Source of the DNA: Sphingosinicella humi
GTDB lineage: Bacteria; Pseudomonadota; Alphaproteobacteria; Sphingomonadales; Sphingomonadaceae
Assembly: GCF_003129465.1 (NCBI RefSeq)
Contig: NZ_QFFF01000001.1
Span: 496,001-560,000, forward strand
DNA length: 64,000 nucleotides
Direction: 5' to 3'
The notes below the pieces were generated by a model. It was given only the letters and a program-made list of their open reading frames with translations. It was not told the origin of the DNA and did no database searches. Both the position numbers and the translations under genes were made by a program. Numbering within the stretch: the first letter of the stretch is position 1; each line of letters starts with the position of its first letter. Positions 54,206 to 61,914 of the stretch are shown here, in pieces.

Positions 54206-56371
54206 TTACTGACTGACGATGGCGAGGTTGCCGATGCCGGTCTGGCTGACCGTCGAGATCGACGCGCTCGCCTGCGTCACCTGCGCGCTGTTGTCCGTGC
54301 CATTCTGCGTGATGGTGGACAGGGCGCCGGCGCCCGACTGATCGACGGTGGCGATGTTGCCGTTGCCGGTCTGCGTCACGAAGGAGTCAGCCTCGGCGCT
54401 CTGCGTCACCGACGCCGAGTTGTTGGAACCGCCGCCTTGCGTGATCTCCGAGTAAGCCGAGAGGCTGCTCGCCGTCTGCGTCAGCGTGGCGGTGTTGTCG
54501 CCGGCATTCTGCGTCACGAGCGAAGAGCCGCTGTCGCCGAGTTGGGAGACAAAGGCCTGTGAACCGTCGGATCCGACATTCTGCGTCACGGTCGACGCAT
54601 TGGAATCGCCGATCTGCGAGACATAGGCTTCCGCATTGCCGTGCTGCGAGACGGTGGACACATTCTCCGCCCCGTCCTGGTCCACATCGGCCAGCGCACC
54701 GGCGCCGGTGATCGTCTGGATGACGTCGGACTCATTGTTGAGGCCGGTCTGGGTGACGAACGCTTCCATCCGCGGCGGAGCGCTGTTGGCGCCCGACTGC
54801 GAGACGTTCGAGTCGTTCCCTTCACCGTCCTGCGTGACGTTGGCGTAGCCGTCCTCGGCACTCTGCGTGATGTTGGAATAGTTGCCGATGCCGGCGAGGG
54901 AGCTGGTCTGCGATACGATCGCATCGGCGCCGCGCGCCGCCGTCCCCTGCGAGACGTCGGATTCGTTGCTGCCCCCCGACTGGGTCACGGAGGCGATCCC
55001 GAAACGCGCATTCTGGATGATGCCGGAATCGTTCGCATCGCCGGTCTGAGTGACCGTAGCGCTGACATCGTCGTTGCGCTGCTGGATGTCGGAGACGTTG
55101 TTGTTACCCGTCTGCGCGACCGACGCCACGGCGTTGTCACCGTTTTCGTCGGCCGGATTGAACGTGCCCGCGCCCTGGAAAATGGTGGAGCGGTTGTCCA
55201 CGCCATCCTGATCGACGCTGACCGACGCGCCATCAGCCCGCTGCGAGGCTTGCGAGTAGTTCCCGGAGCCGTTTTGCGCGATCGTCGCCGTGCTGTTCGA
55301 GTCGCCGATCTTATTGGCTTCGGCGGGCGGCGGACCGCCCTGGTCGAGCAGCGACTGATTTCCGTCACCCGTTTGCGTGACGCCGGCACTATTGCGCTGG
55401 CCGAGCTGGGTCACCGTGGAAATGCTGGCTCCATTTTGCGACACGGTCGCGCGATTCCCCGGAGCGCCCGCGGCCTCGTTGGACTGTGCGATATCCGAAA
55501 TCGCGCCGCCGTCCTGGCTCACCGTAGCGCTATGGCCTTCGCCCAGCTGATTGACGGTGGAGAGGTCGCCGCCATTCTGAGCAACGTCGGCGGTATTGGC
55601 ACTCCCTTCCTGCAGGACGAGCGAATAACCGTCCGTGCCATTCTGGGAGACACCAGCCACGTTGTCAGTGCCCGTCTGGATCACTCCTGAGAAGGAGGAG
55701 ATTCCGGCCTGGTTGGTGATCGCCGTGTTGCGATCGCCAACCTGGAGTACGCCCGATCCGTCGTTCAGCCCCGTCTGAGTGATGCTAGCGATGTTGCTAG
55801 TGCCCAGCTGAGCGATGCCCGCGCCGTCGGCCTCACCGGCCAGAACTTCCTCGACGGTCGGGATGGCCGGATCGGTGCCTGCTCCGGTCTGGCTGATCGT
55901 GGCGGTGTTGCCGCCACCGATCTGGAGAACTCCGGCGGCCTGGCTGTCGCCTTCCTGGGTGAGCTCCGCGCTGTTCTCCAGTCCGACCTGGACGATAAGG
56001 CCGTCATCGTCGACGCTGGCTTCGCCCTGGGTGACGGTTGCGCGGTTGTCGCCTTCCTGAAGGATGGTCAGGTCACCGTCGACACCCTGCTGGGTCACCG
56101 TCGCTTCATTGGACGGGTCGGTCGAGCCGAGGGCGATGGACTGCGTCTGGCTGATGGTGACGTTGTTGTTGTCGCCCGACTGGGTGACATTCGCCTGGTT
56201 GTTGGTGCCGTTCTGTTCGATCGTCGAGTCCGTATCGCCGGTCGATCCCGTCTGATTGACGGCGGCGTCGTTGCCGAGGCCATTCTGATTGACGACGGAG
56301 TCCGAAGCGAGCGCCGGGCCAGCAGCGAAAATCGCCGCAACCGAGACCCCCGTAAGAAACATCTTCTTCAC
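54206..56371 (-). CDS. Giant curlin-repeat protein (721 aa)
   Basis: A signal peptide (ending near AAGPALA, residue 22) is followed by an unbroken array of curlin repeats (N-x-A-x-V-x-Q-x-G pattern, period about 20-22 aa, hence roughly 30 repeats) and no other domain. Examples are NQANVTQSGDNNNVTISQ, GNTATISQTG and DNSAQVTQASASISTVSQ. No Cys. Each repeat gives a strand-turn-strand unit that should stack into a cross-beta fibre like CsgA, which has only five repeats. Several repeats carry longer loops (for example DPAIPTVEEVLAGEADGA). It ends in GNLAIVSQ. The GTG start is 8 nt after GGGGG. Part of the tandem array. Confidence 0.88.
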   Translation of the reverse strand: MKKMFLTGVSVAAIFAAGPALASDSVVNQNGLGNDAAVNQTGSTGDTDSTIEQNGTNNQANVTQSGDNNNVTISQTQSIALGSTDPSNEATVTQQGVDGDLTILQEGDNRATVTQGEASVDDDGLIVQVGLENSAELTQEGDSQAAGVLQIGGGNTATISQTGAGTDPAIPTVEEVLAGEADGAGIAQLGTSNIASITQTGLNDGSGVLQVGDRNTAITNQAGISSFSGVIQTGTDNVAGVSQNGTDGYSLVLQEGSANTADVAQNGGDLSTVNQLGEGHSATVSQDGGAISDIAQSNEAAGAPGNRATVSQNGASISTVTQLGQRNSAGVTQTGDGNQSLLDQGGPPPAEANKIGDSNSTATIAQNGSGNYSQASQRADGASVSVDQDGVDNRSTIFQGAGTFNPADENGDNAVASVAQTGNNNVSDIQQRNDDVSATVTQTGDANDSGIIQNARFGIASVTQSGGSNESDVSQGTAARGADAIVSQTSSLAGIGNYSNITQSAEDGYANVTQDGEGNDSNVSQSGANSAPPRMEAFVTQTGLNNESDVIQTITGAGALADVDQDGAENVSTVSQHGNAEAYVSQIGDSNASTVTQNVGSDGSQAFVSQLGDSGSSLVTQNAGDNTATLTQTASSLSAYSEITQGGGSNNSASVTQSAEADSFVTQTGNGNIATVDQSGAGALSTITQNGTDNSAQVTQASASISTVSQTGIGNLAIVSQ

Positions 56372-56400
56372 TGTTATTTCCCCCTTTTGAGCAGTTTACG

Positions 56401-56428
56401 GACCGGCGCCTCGCGAGAGGCGCCGGTC
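56401..56428. terminator. 12-bp hairpin between curlin genes
   Basis: GACCGGCGCCTC and GAGGCGCCGGTC form a perfect 12-bp stem with a 4-nt loop in the 63-bp gap. No T-tract on the minus strand, so it is more likely a partial attenuator or an mRNA 3'-end stabiliser than a strict terminator. Confidence 0.6.
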
Positions 56429-56434
56429 ACTTCG

Positions 56435-57439
56435 TTACTGATTGACGATGGCGGTGTTGCCCGTGCCGGTCTGAGCGACGACCGAGTCATTGCTGTCGCT
56501 CATCTGGCTGACCGTGGCCGAGTTGCCGCTGCCGCCCTGCGTGATCAGCGAGTCGTTGCCGTTGCCGACCTGGGTCAGCGAGGCGAACCCGTCGACGCCG
56601 GTCTGAGCGATGGTGGACGTGTTGAGGTTGCCGGTCTGGCTGGAGCTGGCGAAGTTGGCCGTCGCCGCCGTCTCGCTGAAGCCGGTCTGGCTGATCGTCG
56701 AGGTGTTGAGCGAGCCGTTCTGCATGGCCGACGCTTCAGCGCCCAGGGCAAACTCCGGCGGCGTGGCTGAGAAACCGTCCGAAACCTGCTGGATATAGAC
56801 GCTGTTGGTGCCACCAGTGCCATTCTGATTGACCGTCGCGAGCGCACCGCCATTCTGGAAATTCTGCACGACCGACGACGTGTTCTGGACGCCGGCCTGA
56901 GTGATGCTCGCGTCGTTATCGGTGGAGGTGAAGGAACCATAGTCGGAGACGTTCTCGCCGCCCGTCTGGCTCACCGTCACCTGTCCGCTGACGGCGTTGC
57001 GGCCCTGCTGAACGATGGAGCTGTTCTGCCCATAACCGCCCGCATTGTGAGTTTGGGTGACGCTGACCGTCGAGCCCGTGCCGCTGAGACCGAAGCCGTT
57101 CACATTGTCCTGGACCACCGTCGACACGTTGGCCTGGCTGGTGGCGGCGCTGCTGGTGCCGTCATCGCTCTGGGTCACGTCGACGGTGCTCTCCGGCGGA
57201 CGATCGTCAGCGCTGGTCGTCACCGTGGACGTCGATCCGGTGACGCCGTCCTGGTTGACGTTGACGGTGCCCCCGCCCGTCTGCGTGATCGTCGAAATAT
57301 CTGTCGCGCCAGTCTGGTCGACCGTGGCGACGGCGCTGCTGCCCGTCTGGTCTACTGTCGAGCTGTTGTTCTGCGCCATGGCGGGAGCGGCCACGAGAAG
57401 GGCTGCGATTGACGCGCCAGTAAGAAGAATGCGGTTCAT
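56435..57439 (-). CDS. Curlin-repeat protein (334 aa)
   Basis: Signal peptide (to about 22, ending APAMAQ), then about 14 curlin repeats such as SSTVDQTGSSAVATVDQTG, VSVTQTHNAGGYGQNSSIVQQG and NTSTIAQTGVDGFASLTQVG. No Cys. Shortest of the five NTAIVNQ-type proteins. The C-terminal NDSVVAQTGTGNTAIVNQ cap is shared almost exactly with the 823-aa and the window-edge proteins. The ATG is preceded by AGGAAAGGAA. Would be an amyloid subunit exported to the surface. Confidence 0.88.
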   Translation of the reverse strand: MNRILLTGASIAALLVAAPAMAQNNSSTVDQTGSSAVATVDQTGATDISTITQTGGGTVNVNQDGVTGSTSTVTTSADDRPPESTVDVTQSDDGTSSAATSQANVSTVVQDNVNGFGLSGTGSTVSVTQTHNAGGYGQNSSIVQQGRNAVSGQVTVSQTGGENVSDYGSFTSTDNDASITQAGVQNTSSVVQNFQNGGALATVNQNGTGGTNSVYIQQVSDGFSATPPEFALGAEASAMQNGSLNTSTISQTGFSETAATANFASSSQTGNLNTSTIAQTGVDGFASLTQVGNGNDSLITQGGSGNSATVSQMSDSNDSVVAQTGTGNTAIVNQ

Positions 57440-57469
57440 GTTCAGTTCCTTTCCTGATCGTCAGAGGAA

Positions 57470-57498
57470 CCGGCCGGCGCTCCGAAGATGCCGGCCGG
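57470..57498. terminator. 9-bp hairpin between curlin genes
   Basis: CCGGCCGGC (57470-57478) and GCCGGCCGG (57490-57498) pair around an 11-nt loop in the 65-bp gap. No T-tract on the minus strand. Confidence 0.55.
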
Positions 57499-57504
57499 CT
57501 ACGC

Positions 57505-59976
57505 TTACTGATTGACGATGGCGGTGTTGCCGGTGCCGCCCTGGGTGACGGTGGAGAAATTCCCGTCGCTTGCCTGGGTCACGTAGGCGTTGTTCAGACC
57601 GCCGCCCTGAGTGATGGTCGAGTTGTTGCCGCTGCCCGACTGGACAAGGCGCGCTTCGTTGTCGTTGCCGCCCTGGTCGATGAGCGAGACGTTGCCGTCT
57701 CCGGACTGGGCGACGTCGACCGTGTTATCGAGCGACAGGTTGACATCGCCGTCCAAGGTCGCGCTACCCGTCTGGTTGATCACAGAGCTATTGCCGTCGC
57801 CCGACTGGCGAACGCCGGTGCTCAGGTTGAAGTTGGTGAGGAACCCGGACTGGTTGAGCTCCGAGGTGTTGCCGGATCCGGTCTGGCTGACATTGGCGAC
57901 GGTTGCGTGACCGGTCTGGAGAACGGTCGAGCGGTTGTCACTCGCTGCCTGATTGATGAGGGCAAAGTTCGACGCGCCGGTCTGGGTGACATCGGAGCTG
58001 TTATCCTGTCCGACCTGGGTCACATAAGCGAGGCCGGCCGTATAGCTCCCGGAACCGTCGGAGAAGATGCCCGCACCTTGGGCCGACGACTGGTTCACCG
58101 TCGACGTCAAATTGGCACCGTTCTGACTGACCACGGCCCGATTTGTGGCCGTGCTCTGGTTGATGATGGAGCTGTTGTCGTCGCCGATCTGGCTCACGAT
58201 AGCGGTCGAGTCCTCGCCCGACTGGTCGATCAGCGAGACGTTGGTCGGCGCGTTCAGCGGATCGCCGAGATTGGCGCCGCGCTGCGTCACCGACGCCGAC
58301 GTGCCGTCGGCGGACTGGGTGATGCGCGAGGCGTTCCGGGCGAAATCGCCGGGCGCGACGCTGCCCTGGTCGACGGTGGCCGAGCCGACTGCCGTCTGAT
58401 CGATCACCGAGGTGTTGTAGACGCCGCTCTGCGTCACGCCCGCGCTGGCGGCCGCGCTCTGGTCGATGCTGGAGCGATTGAGCGTGCCGTTCTGCCCCAG
58501 CGTCGCGCTGGCGCCGTCGGCAGATTGATCGATCAGCGAGACGTTGTTGGCGAAGGCTTCACCCGCCGACGAGGGCGGCAGCGTGTCGCCGTCCCAGTTG
58601 CGCGAGCCGAGCGTGTTGGCCCCTCCAGTCTGGGTGACATTGGCCGAAGCGCCCGCCGTTTGGGTGATCCGCGACGTGTTGTCGCTGCTCGTCTGCTCGA
58701 CGATCGCGCTTCCACCATCCCCGGTCTGATCGATGTTCGATGCGTTGCGATCGCCGGTCTGGACAACGTCGGCCAGGTTCACGCCACCGGCCTGATTGAT
58801 CAGGCTCGTATTTGAAGCGCCATCCTGGTCCGTCGCCGCCGTGGCATCGCCCGAAGCCTGGTTGATTTCGGAATCGTTGCCGATTCCGTCCTGCGCGATG
58901 GTCGCCGAAGCGGGCGAGGTGTCCTGCGTGATCCGCGCCTGATTGCCCGTGCCCTCCTGGAAGATGTCGGCGAAGGCGTTTTCGGCCGGAACGGCCGGCA
59001 GGTTCGGCGGGCTGGCGTCGCCCGTGCCGTCGGCCGTCTGCCGGATGACATTGGCATTGTTGCCGGTGCCGTCCTGGTAGACGTTCGCCTGCGCGAAATC
59101 GCCGTCCTGATCGATGTTGGAGATGTTGCTGGTGCCGAACTGCTGGACATCGGCGATCTGGTTTCCGCCGCTCTGATTGACGTCGGACTGATTGCCGGTG
59201 CCGTCCTGCAGCACGCCCACGCTCGCCGTCGGCTCCTCGTTCTCCAGGTCGTTGTCCGGATCGCCGACATCACCATTGACGCCGGTCTGGATGACGCCCG
59301 AACGGTTGCCGTCGCCGATCTGGCGGACGTTGGCCTCGTTGTAGAGATTGGTCTGGAGGATGTTCGAGTCGCTCGATCCGTCCTGGTAGACCGCCGCATT
59401 ATGCGGGCCGCCATTCTGGGTGATGATCGAACTGGCGCTTCCGCTTTCCTGGATCACGCTCGCGCGCTGATCGAGGCCGGTCTGGTTGATATCGCTGACG
59501 GCGTCGCTCGTGCCGGCACCCTGGCTGACATAGGCCTGGCCACCCCGGCCGGATTGGTCGATGAACGATCCGGTCAGCGAGCCCTTGCCCTGGCCGGAGC
59601 CGCTTTGCACGACCTCCGCGCTGTTGCTGGCGCCGCCAAAGGCGTTCGTCTGGTTGATTTCGGAGTTCATGTCGGAACTGGCGCTCGTCTGCTCGACGGA
59701 GGCGTTGTTGTCGCCGGTCTGGTTGACCTGCGAATAGCCACCGGCGCCATTCTGGGTGACCGAAGCGTCGTTGCTGATGCCGTCCCCGCTTGCGCTCGCG
59801 GAGTTGAGCGTTCCGTTCTGACTTACATCGGATTCATTGTCGCTTCCGCCCTGAGTAACGCTCGCCTGATTGGCATTGCCAGTCTGGCCAACTTCCGAAT
59901 CGTTGCTCTGCGCGATCGCCGGGGCTGTCGCGAGAAGCGCCGCAATCGACGCGCTGGTGAAGAGAATGCATTTCAT
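57505..59976 (-). CDS. Giant curlin-repeat protein (823 aa)
   Basis: The largest complete subunit in the window. After a signal peptide (to about 22, ending APAIAQ) come some 35-38 curlin repeats (GNANQASVTQGGSDNESDVSQNG, QASVIQESGSASSIITQNGG, DNTSRITQTAGASANVTQTGG). No Cys, few aromatics and few charged residues except Asp/Glu in turns. Several repeats hold longer insertions (for example TLGSRNWDGDTLPPSSAGE) that would loop out of the solenoid. It ends in the TVTQGGTGNTAIVNQ cap. The start ATG lies 9 nt after GGAAGGAC. Confidence 0.88.
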   Translation of the reverse strand: MKCILFTSASIAALLATAPAIAQSNDSEVGQTGNANQASVTQGGSDNESDVSQNGTLNSASASGDGISNDASVTQNGAGGYSQVNQTGDNNASVEQTSASSDMNSEINQTNAFGGASNSAEVVQSGSGQGKGSLTGSFIDQSGRGGQAYVSQGAGTSDAVSDINQTGLDQRASVIQESGSASSIITQNGGPHNAAVYQDGSSDSNILQTNLYNEANVRQIGDGNRSGVIQTGVNGDVGDPDNDLENEEPTASVGVLQDGTGNQSDVNQSGGNQIADVQQFGTSNISNIDQDGDFAQANVYQDGTGNNANVIRQTADGTGDASPPNLPAVPAENAFADIFQEGTGNQARITQDTSPASATIAQDGIGNDSEINQASGDATAATDQDGASNTSLINQAGGVNLADVVQTGDRNASNIDQTGDGGSAIVEQTSSDNTSRITQTAGASANVTQTGGANTLGSRNWDGDTLPPSSAGEAFANNVSLIDQSADGASATLGQNGTLNRSSIDQSAAASAGVTQSGVYNTSVIDQTAVGSATVDQGSVAPGDFARNASRITQSADGTSASVTQRGANLGDPLNAPTNVSLIDQSGEDSTAIVSQIGDDNSSIINQSTATNRAVVSQNGANLTSTVNQSSAQGAGIFSDGSGSYTAGLAYVTQVGQDNSSDVTQTGASNFALINQAASDNRSTVLQTGHATVANVSQTGSGNTSELNQSGFLTNFNLSTGVRQSGDGNSSVINQTGSATLDGDVNLSLDNTVDVAQSGDGNVSLIDQGGNDNEARLVQSGSGNNSTITQGGGLNNAYVTQASDGNFSTVTQGGTGNTAIVNQ

Positions 59977-60008
59977 TGTCTTCGTCCTTCCTCTCTGAGG
60001 GCGGACAG

Positions 60009-60037
60009 CGGCCGGCGTCCCTGAAGGACGCCGGCCG
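60009..60037. terminator. 12-bp hairpin between curlin genes
   Basis: CGGCCGGCGTCC (60009-60020) and GGACGCCGGCCG (60026-60037) form a perfect 12-bp stem with a 5-nt loop, extended by flanking GGAC/GTCC. No T-tract on the minus strand. Confidence 0.6.
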
Positions 60038-60043
60038 TCCGTC

Positions 60044-61846
60044 TTATTGGTTGACCACGGCCACGTTGGCCGTGCCGGTCTGCATCACGCTCGACACGTT
60101 GCTGTCCGAAGCCTGCGTGACAGTGGCCGAGTGGCCGCTGCCCTGCTGCGAGATACCGGACAGGTTGTTCGAGCCGGACTGATCCAGGATGGCATCGTTC
60201 TCGGCGCCGTCCTGGAAGATGGTCGACGTGTTGAAATTGCCGCCCTGCAACGCGCTGGCGAAGTTGCCGGACGAGGCGCCGGCGATCAGCGTGTTGGTCT
60301 GGTTGATCGTGCTGCTGTTGTTGCTGCCGCCCTGGCTGGACGACGCGCTCATCAGACGGGCGCTGTTGGTACCATCACCGCCAAACTGGTTGATGGTGCT
60401 GGTGTTGCTGCTGCCGCCCTGGGTGATCGAAGCCGTGGCGACGATCGGGTCGGGCCCGCCAGCGGGGTTCGGCGCATTGTTCACGCTCTGGTTGATCGTG
60501 GCGGTGTTGAAATCACCGATCTGCTCGACGAATGCATCGGACAGCTGGCCAGCCTGCGTGACGAAGGCGTCGTTGTCGCTGCCGCTCTGGGTGACGCCGA
60601 CTAAGCCGACATCATCGCCAGCGGAGTTGGCGAAGCCCGACTGGTTGACGTTCGACAGGTTGCGGTCGCCGGACTGCAGAACGTTGAGATCGCCCGAAGT
60701 GCCCGACTGCGTGGCGTAGGACTCGTTGCTGCTGCCCGTCTGTGTAACCAGAGCTTCCTGACCATTGGTCTGGTAGGGGGTGCCCGCGACACGCCCCTGG
60801 GACAGATCGGAAATATTGTTCGACCCGCCCTGGACGACGGTCGCCGTGGCGCCGGACGACGTCTGTTCGATATCCGAGCTGTTGGTGCTGCCCGTCTGCG
60901 TGACCGAGGCCGTCGCGCCGGCATCGTCCTGCTGGAGAATGACGGACGTGAGGCCGGTGCCGGTCTGGCTGACCGTCGCCGCGGCGTTGCTACCGAGCTG
61001 ATCGATGTCCGAGTTGTTGCCGTCACCATCCTGGTCGACGGTGGCGTCGTTGCCATTGCCCAACTGGTTGACGTCCGAGCGGCTGTCGCCCGCCTGCGTC
61101 ACGTCGGCGAAGTTGCCGTTGCCGTTCTGCAGGATCAGCGAAGTCGCGCCGACGCCGCTCTGGTCGACGAAAGCATCGTTGCTGTTGCCGAGCTGATCGA
61201 TGGCCGACGACACGCCATCGGTATCCTCGCCGCTCTGCGTCACCGCGGCTTCGTTGCTGTTGCCGACCTGGTTGATGTCGGAGCTGGCATTGCCGCTGAG
61301 CTGCTGCGCGACGGTACCGCGGTTGCCGCCTCCGCTCTGCGTGGTGATGGCATAGAGATTGTCACCGCGCTGATGGGTCGCCGCATAGTTCTCGGTGCCG
61401 TCGCCAGGAACGGTCTCCTGGTCGATAACCGCCTGCTGGCCCTCGCCCGGAGCATAAGCCTGGGCGACCTGGGCACGGTTGTTGCCCGTCTGGTCGATCT
61501 GCACCGAGCCGTTGTCGCCGTTCTGGGTTACATCGGCGATGTTGCTGAGCTGCTGGCTGTAGGGCTCTTCGCTCTGCGGAACGCCCGTCGGGGGCACGTC
61601 GGCGCCGTCCTGATTGATAGTGGCGGTGTTGTTTTCGCTGCCAGCGCCCTGGCGAAGCACCGTCCAGTTGTCGGCGCCCTGCTGGGTGACGGTTGCATCA
61701 CTGCCCGTCGTGTTGGTCTGGATGACTTCCGCCTGCTGGGCGAGGCCGCCCTGCGTGACGGTCGCCTCGTTGGTGCCCGCGGCGAAAGCCGGGACGGTGG
61801 CAAAGAGCGCAATGGCGGAAACCGAGCTAAGAATGGTACGCTTCAT
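60044..61846 (-). CDS. Giant curlin-repeat protein (600 aa)
   Basis: Starts at the ATG at 61846 (GGAGGACC upstream), where a signal peptide (to about 22, ending VPAFAA) begins; an in-frame reading from 61897 adds 17 unrelated residues. About 27 curlin repeats follow, with markers such as NEAAVTQSGEDTDGVSSAIDQLG, NDAFVDQSGVGATSLILQNG and DLNVLQSGDRNLSNVNQSG. The first repeats differ most from the consensus (QQAEVIQTNTTGSDATVTQQ). It ends in a cap variant, SVMQTGTANVAVVNQ. No Cys. Confidence 0.88.
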   Translation of the reverse strand: MKRTILSSVSAIALFATVPAFAAGTNEATVTQGGLAQQAEVIQTNTTGSDATVTQQGADNWTVLRQGAGSENNTATINQDGADVPPTGVPQSEEPYSQQLSNIADVTQNGDNGSVQIDQTGNNRAQVAQAYAPGEGQQAVIDQETVPGDGTENYAATHQRGDNLYAITTQSGGGNRGTVAQQLSGNASSDINQVGNSNEAAVTQSGEDTDGVSSAIDQLGNSNDAFVDQSGVGATSLILQNGNGNFADVTQAGDSRSDVNQLGNGNDATVDQDGDGNNSDIDQLGSNAAATVSQTGTGLTSVILQQDDAGATASVTQTGSTNSSDIEQTSSGATATVVQGGSNNISDLSQGRVAGTPYQTNGQEALVTQTGSSNESYATQSGTSGDLNVLQSGDRNLSNVNQSGFANSAGDDVGLVGVTQSGSDNDAFVTQAGQLSDAFVEQIGDFNTATINQSVNNAPNPAGGPDPIVATASITQGGSSNTSTINQFGGDGTNSARLMSASSSQGGSNNSSTINQTNTLIAGASSGNFASALQGGNFNTSTIFQDGAENDAILDQSGSNNLSGISQQGSGHSATVTQASDSNVSSVMQTGTANVAVVNQ

Positions 61847-61874
61847 GTTTAGGTCCTCCCGAAAATGGCCGAAG

Positions 61875-61906
61875 CCGATCGGCGTCCCCGAAGGCACGCC
61901 GATCGG
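61875..61906. terminator. 11-bp hairpin between curlin genes
   Basis: CCGATCGGCGT (61875-61885) and ACGCCGATCGG (61896-61906) pair around a 10-nt loop in the 68-bp gap. No T-tract on the minus strand. Confidence 0.55.
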
Positions 61907-61914
61907 GTCAGCGG

